DNA of 64,000 nucleotides from Rhabdophis nuchalis. Taxonomy: Eukaryota > Chordata > Lepidosauria > Squamata > Natricidae. Shown in pieces: positions 58,233 through 64,000 of this stretch. The stretch spans positions 332,340,419-332,404,418 of the forward strand of contig CM077643.1 of the NCBI GenBank assembly GCA_039707465.1, given 5' to 3'. The notes under the pieces are model-generated. The model had not been told where the DNA came from and made no database searches. It saw nothing but the letters and a program-made list of their open reading frames with translations. Positions within the stretch are counted from its first letter, which is position 1. Every line of letters starts with the position of its first letter. Both the position numbers and the translations under genes were made by a program.

Positions 58233-58922
58233 TGTCCCAAAGGTGCTTTTTTCAAGAGGCAATTGGACATTCTTGTTTTTCTTTGAAGACATTTTGTTTC
58301 TCATCTAAGAAGCTTCTTCAGCTCTGACTGGATGGTGGGGAATGGAAAAATTTATATTCTTTGCAGACAGCTGGTCGTTTGCATTTTTTAAAGAATGGTT
58401 CAACCACTTGGAGGTTTGTCTGTGTCCAAGAATGAACACCCTTCAAATGGTGCGGGAATATGAACGGATTTCCAGAAAAATTGCAGACTGCAGGAACCAT
58501 TTGTGCTTCAGTTTGAGATGTTAAACACAGACTCTTCCCCAACAGCCTGCATCTGTGTTTAACAGTGAAGGAACACAGGGCAGAAAGCATCCTGTAGAAA
58601 GCATACCTCTACAACACACTCCGAGTCCCTTATGGGAGAGGGCTGCGCTATATAAGTTTAATAAAATCTAAATCTAAAATCCTTTCAGTTCCAAGAAGGT
58701 TATTTGCACTACTCAGGTGACCAAGGATAAAGACAAACCTCCAAGGGGGTCTCAATGATTTTCTAAAAGAATGCAAATGACCAGCTGTCTGCAAAGAATA
58801 CAAATCCTTCCGTTCCCCACCATCCAATCAGAGCTGAAGAAGCTTCTTGGATGGGAGGCAAAGCTTCTTCAAAGAAAAACAAAAAAGTCTAGTTGCCTCT
58901 TGAAAAAAGCACCTTTGGGACA
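58233..58922. repeat. Large inverted repeat (arms of about 190 bp) around an L2 tail
   Basis: The left arm (58233-58422) starts tgtcccaaaggtgctttttt and contains gaagcttcttcagctctgac. The right arm (58731-58922) has their reverse complements, gtcagagctgaagaagcttc in form, and ends acctttgggaca. Arms are diverged, so this is two copies of one repeat in opposite orientation. The spacer holds an L2 tail at 58617-58680. The parent element is unknown to me; a Penelope-like or LINE 3' end is possible. Confidence 0.75.
58617..58680 (+). mobile_element. Tail-only L2 scrap between inverted arms
   Basis: actccgagtcccttatggga, then gagggctgcgctatataagt and an AATAAAATCTAA end; the L2 3' terminal motif only. 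Confidence 0.68.
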
Positions 58923-59371
58923 ATTTGGTAAGAATCTGTAATTGCATCTCCAAAGCTCCAGTGTTCTAGATTTCCTTACCTAGTCTCTTTCTTCTGAGAA
59001 AATACAGCAACTATTTCCCTCATTATATTTATAAGCAGGACTCTGAATATTTTGGAGTAGACGTCTAAGTAAAAAGTCACACCCACTAAAATAAACAACC
59101 TCTTTTAACTGAAAAAAGGTAAAACATAATAACAGAGAAGGAAAGCATTCTGCAGATGCAAAGAACCTGCTAATTTTGGTTAAGGTTTTGAAACATACAT
59201 ACAAGAACAAAGCTCAGGTTGCATAATCTGCCCTTCTAACAGCCTTGCTTGCTTCCATTTACATTGATAAAAGAATGCAGAATATCATACACCAATCTTC
59301 TCTTGCTCTCAAAGCATAAGAAATCCTTTACCTTGAGCAACAATAGGTACGGATGCAATTTCTCCTAGTCA
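58923..59371. other. No recognisable feature
   Basis: Nothing supported. Confidence 0.45.
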
Positions 59372-59851
59372 AGTCAAGTTTAATTTGTAGACCGCTCCCT
59401 CTCCCCAAAGGGACTCGGGGCGGTGCACAGGAAATTAAAAAACATACCAACATAGAACCATTATAAATATATAAAATCGAATTAAACCAACTCTATCCCT
59501 GCGCTAAAAACCTAAAATCCTTAAAAACTAAACCCCTTAAAAACCCAATTAAAACAATTTAAATATTCAGACTAAAGGCTGGAGAGGGAGATTAGGCCAG
59601 GCCGGCCTGATGGAAGAAATGGGTCTTAAGCTTTTGGCGGAAGGAGCGGAGGTCCGTAGTTGTTCTGAGCTCGGGGGGTAGGTCGTTCCAGAGAGTTGGG
59701 CCCACCACAGAGAAGGCCCTTCCCCTGGGCATCACCCGCTGACATTGCCTAGTGGACGGCACCCGGAGAAGTCCCTCTCTGTGGGAGCGAATCGGTCAAA
59801 GGGATGTGTGGGGCAGGATGCGATCTCGCAGATAACTAGGTCCCATGCCAT
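59372..59851 (-). mobile_element. L2-like LINE 3' fragment with C-terminal coding
   Basis: The plus-strand tail tagaccgctccctctcccca and gggactcggggcggtgcaca is followed by the 3' UTR and the complement of the L2 C-terminus (gtaggtcgttccagagagtt; ccacagagaaggcccttccc; ctgtgggagcgaatcggtca). 5'-truncated near 59851. Confidence 0.86.
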
Positions 59852-59874
59852 TCTTAGAAAGGAAAGGCCCAAAT

Positions 59875-60446
59875 CAATGGTGGGATTCAACCCACTTAAC
59901 AACTGTGGCAAGGGTCAACTGAGCAGCCTTCTGGGGCCTGCTCCACTCCATCTCCAGCTCTCTGGGGCAGTGGCTGCTTCTCTTCATTGCTGCTCTCTTG
60001 TGCAATTTAGCAGCTGTGAGCCATCGCTTTCCTCTAAATCCCATCCAGAAAGCACACAGCATAGAGAAGAGGAACAAGGCTGGAGCAGGGGAATGATGCA
60101 TTCCCCGACCTGACCAAGGTGGGCAGCGAGTGGAGTGTGGCTCTGGGGCAAAGCCGGAGCTGGGGAACGGCATGTGCCTGGGCCCTGACCCAAGGCAAAG
60201 GGCGAGCAGCTGGCATACTTACTTTTGGTGAGCAGAATCAAAGTGAGGCATGAACCAGAACCAAGGTGAGGCATGGAGATTAGCTGGATAGTCTGAAAAC
60301 ATCGCATAGCGAAAGGAAGATAGGGTAGGGTGGGGCAGGGCATGTGGAGCTAGCCGGTGGTAAAATTTTACCAGTTCTCTAAACTGCCCAAAAACATAAC
60401 AACCGGTTTGCCTGAACTGGTCTGAATTGGCTGAATCCCACCCCTG
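59875..60446. mobile_element. 572-bp TIR element, probably hAT-type, with near-perfect 8-bp duplication
   Basis: Left end caatggtgggattcaac and right end tgaatcccacccctg are inverted repeats. Flanking octamers gcccaaat (59867-59874) and gcccaagt (60447-60454) match at seven of eight. The right part includes ggtggtaaaattttaccagt and aacaaccggtttgcctgaac. The interior is GC-rich and without a convincing frame, so it is non-autonomous. Shorter relatives may be at 24933 and 16193. Confidence 0.8.
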
Positions 60447-60454
60447 GCCCAAGT

Positions 60455-63059
60455 CTATAACACATGAAACTGTTGAGGCTTTGAAGAGTCTGATTGAATT
60501 GTTGAATTAAAGTATAAGGGTTATAAATTTCACCCCCCAAAAAAAGTTTTGGGGGAAAATTGGGATTGTCTAAACACTAAGTAATGTTGTTCTTTGTACG
60601 TTTGTGGCTTTGCATTTTCTTTGAATACTGCCATTGTAGTTTGCAAATTTCAGATAGTATTTTAGCATTATGTATGAAACCATTGTGGTCTCTTCAATAA
60701 ATGGCAGATAAGCAATCCAAAGCTAAGTGAAATGCATGAACCTAGTCTTAAAGCTAATAGTCAGACAATTGATATTTCCCCCTCTGATGATGCATAATAG
60801 CATTTTGTCAGAGTGATCCCTCCCACTCCTTGACTAGAAACAAGCAACATATTTTTTTAGGTCTCCTTTGGGAACTTTACTCTCTCTTCAAAGTTTCTCT
60901 TTGCACTTTTTTTACTGTTCACTGCATTTAAGAGACTCCGGAAACAAAGTAAATGTAAGATTTGGCAAAGCTTTTATATACATTAACTTTGCCACTGACT
61001 TGTGGAATTTAAGATACTCAAGCAATCTCTGGAATGTAGGGAAATGTTCTATTTTTAGGTTTGAGGGTCTTTTTTCCTTTTGATGTTTATATTTTAGCTG
61101 TCTGAGTGGTAGAACGGTCTTGGTGTTAGTCATTTGATGGACCTTATTCTATTTCTTGTATTTCAACAGTTTCAGTGCCGGGAACTAGTCCTAATGCTTA
61201 GCTTTTCACTTTCAAGTAGAATGCAGGAGTTAGTCGAGTGGAAGACAGATTATTTTGTTTGGTTTTGTTCCGTGCCTCAATCCAAATATAGTCCAGAGGG
61301 ATGCTGAGAAGAGATCAAAATCACCCACTTAACCTTTTGGCTGGCTCCCATCAGCTTTAGCTACTGCATGCTTTTTAATTTGAGCCATTTTTATTCTGCT
61401 GTTTATGGCCCATGAAAGGAACCCGGAATGATACAACAAAAAAGGAACAGATTCGGGGACAGAAAAGCTCACAGAGCTTCTTAAAATATTAATTTGGAAG
61501 AAGATGAAACAAATGTCTGGCATTTACATTGCTTGACATAAAGAGCCAGACCGATCTTTCTCTACCCTTATTTTTTTTCCCCTGGAACCTTCCACTGGCT
61601 GATGAATGAGGCCAGCAGACATTTCTTTCTCAGGACAATTGTGAATTGGAAATGACAAGAAAGGCTGGGACAGAGTTTCTTCCGCTTTTCCTTCTCTAGC
61701 TAAATCACGTTTCTCCAGGCCAAGAGCTTCTACATCAGCCTTCCCCTCAGTGTGTGCTGGATGACAACTCTCCTTATTTATATCCCCTGAGGTCATAGGT
61801 CATGCTCCCTGGAGACAGTAAGAGACTGAGAATTGAACAGCAACTTCTTAGGATAAACTAAGATGAAGTACTGGGAAATATTGTATTGCCTTTTCGTTAT
61901 AGACAATTTGAGACATCAAAACTGAAGCTCATGGATTAAGTATGGTATTGTTTTATTTTTTCATTCTATTCTTTCACAGCTGTTCGGGGCACATATTCAG
62001 CGCGCAGCCAGGCATTTGTAAATTCCCATTAATTCCTTGTCCCCAAGCTTTCTTCTCTGTTTGACTAACAAGGTTCTGCTTATATAGCTCTGATAGATCA
62101 GATGGAGGATTTCACTTCTGCAGTGAACCATGGCATTGTGATTTTAAGGTGTACCGTTGAAAAGAAGGATTGGAATAGCTTAAATTTTTTTAATTGGCTA
62201 TCTCTATTGATATTTGCTGCCTATGTGCCCCAAGGGCCATGCTTGCACAGGCATACCAACATGTTCACACACTACTTTTTATGCATTCCAAATACTTTAA
62301 GTACCCCAGAACAATAACATTTCCTGATCTATCCATGATTCAGCTGCTGGTGAATTTGGAGATAATTTATCTGTGGCTGTGTGTTGTGACAGATTCACAA
62401 CAGTCATAGGAACATGATTTTACTTGAAATAAATCTATTAATTTATTGATACAGTTTTCCCAAAACATGTCCGTGTGTGTGTGTGTCTTTGAAAATCAAT
62501 TAAGCAAATTTTGTATTTAGAAAATGTAGAGAATCAGCAATTGCATTAAAAACAGTCAGAACAAACAACAAATTATGAAAGTTTAAGAATATGTTTATGA
62601 CTTTTTAAAATATAAAATTGCCTTTGAAATAAAATCAGTATAATTTTATAATTTGAATTTCCAACTTTTACACTTGATCTCTTTATTAATGTTTCTTTAA
62701 AAATATTGATCAAGACTAGATTTGTGTATGCATGTATGTATATGTTTTGTATATGTATATGTATATGTATATATAAAATATATGTAATGCAGGTAAAGAA
62801 ATAGATTTTGAATGTTCATTACATAAATAAAACACTATTGTCTGAAACCTTTTGTATGGCTCACTGACGTTCTTCAGTACATTTTCTTAACCAATTCAAT
62901 ATTTAAAATTATACAGCTCTGTTTAGCATTTTGCTAGGTGTGAGGTTTTCATCTCATTGTTGATCTATCGTATCCTTATCAAAGAAAATATCAAGGATTT
63001 AGGTTGACTCTCAGTAAACTTCAGCAGAGTTTAAACATGAATCAAAACATGGCTGAATT
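60455..63059. other. Mostly featureless; short (TG)n and (TATG)n tracts
   Basis: A (TG)n tract near 62471-62487 and TATG/TATA repeats at about 62728-62772. The frames at 61524-61796 and 62102-62317 have no recognisable protein character. Confidence 0.5.
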
Positions 63060-63067
63060 AGATAGAC

Positions 63068-63202
63068 CAGGGGTCTGCAAAGTCGGCTCTTTTAAGACTG
63101 GTGGACTTCAACTCCCAGAATTCCTCAGCCAACTATGCTGGCTGGGGAACTCTGGGAGTTGAAGTCCACCAGTCTTAAAAGAGCTGACTTTGCAGACCCC
63201 TG
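63068..63202. mobile_element. hAT-type hairpin MITE, variant terminal sequence
   Basis: A 135-bp palindrome from caggggtctgcaaagtcggc to gctgactttgcagacccctg, meeting at ccaactatgctggctgg. Flanks agatagac (63060-63067) and agctagac (63203-63210) match at seven of eight. It shares the inner arm (gacttcaactcccagaatt) with the element at 10816, but its subterminal sequence differs. Confidence 0.88.
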
Positions 63203-63210
63203 AGCTAGAC

Positions 63211-64000
63211 GGATGATGACTTGAGAGCAGGCATATGCACAGGTTGCTAGTTCTTTTTGAGCAACATTCTTTAACTAATCAATATATGAATGACAAAACT
63301 CTCTTTAATTGAATGAGTTGAATGCCTGAATAGGGTCTGAATATTCCTAGACATAATTTTCATTCCTAGCAGTGACTTGCATAACAAGATAGATGAGCCA
63401 CAACATCCTTGAAAATTCTTGTAAAAATATCAAAAATAACTGTACTTCAATTGCACAGCAACCTGGGAAATTAGATCATTTGATTTAAAAAAAAAAATGA
63501 GACAAAATAAAATTATCCCACCCGCATCAGCCAAATTTATTATATGTTAAAAAGCATTTGGAGACTAGAGGCTTTCATTTTGGAATTGATGGACAAAGAG
63601 ATGGGGAAAAGTCATGGAATTTTATTTTTGTACATGATAACTGCAGCAAGATTATTGTATGCACAAAGATGAAAAAATTCAGTACTACCCCCAATGGAGG
63701 ACTGGTTGGTGAAGATAATGGAACTTGCTGAGATGGTAACTAAACTGAAATCTTTGAAAAGATAATATCTATATTTATTGCTTACTGGAAACCCTTTATA
63801 GACTTCTTGTATATACGAGAAAAATGAATTATGGTTTTGATAATTGCAGTAGATTGGCTAGATTATAGAAAGAAAAGAGTTGCATTATAGCCATAGAATA
63901 ATGACAAAATAATTGTACTTATGTGAGGAAGATTGAAAGCTACTACTTTGTATCTTTTTTCTTTTCTATTTTTCTATGTTTTGTTTTTTGTACTTTTAGC
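63211..64000. other. No recognisable feature
   Basis: AT-rich to the end of the window; nothing supported. Confidence 0.45.

Noticed and set aside
59745..60113. 122-codon frame spanning 59745-60113
   Set aside because: It joins the complement of an L2 C-terminus to the interior of a TIR element across an insertion boundary, so it cannot be one gene.

Overview
The window looks like nuclear DNA of a squamate reptile, most likely a snake. This is inferred from the mixture of repeats: CR1 and L2-like LINEs with the C-terminal coding and 3' tails usual in squamates, a decayed RTE/BovB LINE, L1-type elements, several tRNA-derived SINEs including one of the Sauria-SINE type, palindromic hAT-type miniature elements, and long tetranucleotide microsatellites including (CTAT/GATA)n. 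The background is AT-rich. I found no host protein-coding exon, no cellular tRNA or rRNA gene and no CRISPR array; everything recognisable is mobile or simple-repeat DNA, so the window is probably intergenic or lies within a very long intron.

Layout. 1-5.4 kb: a CR1 tail, then a nest in which a TIR DNA transposon was hit by an L1-related element encoding only ORF1, which was hit in turn by a second, full-length and coding-intact element of the same type; a third, truncated copy lies 330 bp downstream. All three go from ORF1 directly to a 3' UTR with no ORF2, like the mammalian 'half-L1' (HAL1) arrangement. 7.0-9.5 kb: a long but frameshifted L2-like LINE. 10-22 kb: sparse single-copy-looking DNA with a hAT hairpin MITE, a Sauria-type SINE, a TIR transposon and a CR1 tail. 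22.4-31 kb: L2-like copies on the minus strand, a composite MITE with two left ends, a SINE with a duplicated 3' half, and a 5'-truncated L1 ORF2 tail with a perfect 12-bp target duplication. 32.6-33.3 kb: a Helitron-like element inside a hAT element.

34.8-40.2 kb: the main coding feature, a minus-strand Ty3/Gypsy retrotransposon with an uninterrupted 1458-residue Gag-Pol, a 298-bp 5' LTR, and a primer-binding site matching the 3' end of a tRNA-Ser. Its polypurine tract is followed not by a copy of that LTR but by an unrelated, tRNA-containing repeat of about 300 bp that also occurs as a tandem, oppositely oriented pair alongside.

41.6-47 kb: a cluster of L2 3' ends in both orientations, including tail-only scraps of 55-70 bp. 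47.8-53.5 kb: a SINE, a heavily mutated BovB relic, a (CTAT)n/(CTAAT)n array and another CR1-group C-terminus. 55-64 kb: a SINE, hairpin MITEs with 8-bp target duplications, a large inverted repeat around an L2 tail, a further L2 copy and a 572-bp TIR element.

The only plausible working relationships are parasitic: non-autonomous elements (SINEs, ORF1-only elements, MITEs) must borrow enzymes from LINE or hAT partners elsewhere in the genome. The most original signals are the ORF1-only L1 family, the chimeric ends of the Gypsy element, and the two-left-ended MITE.
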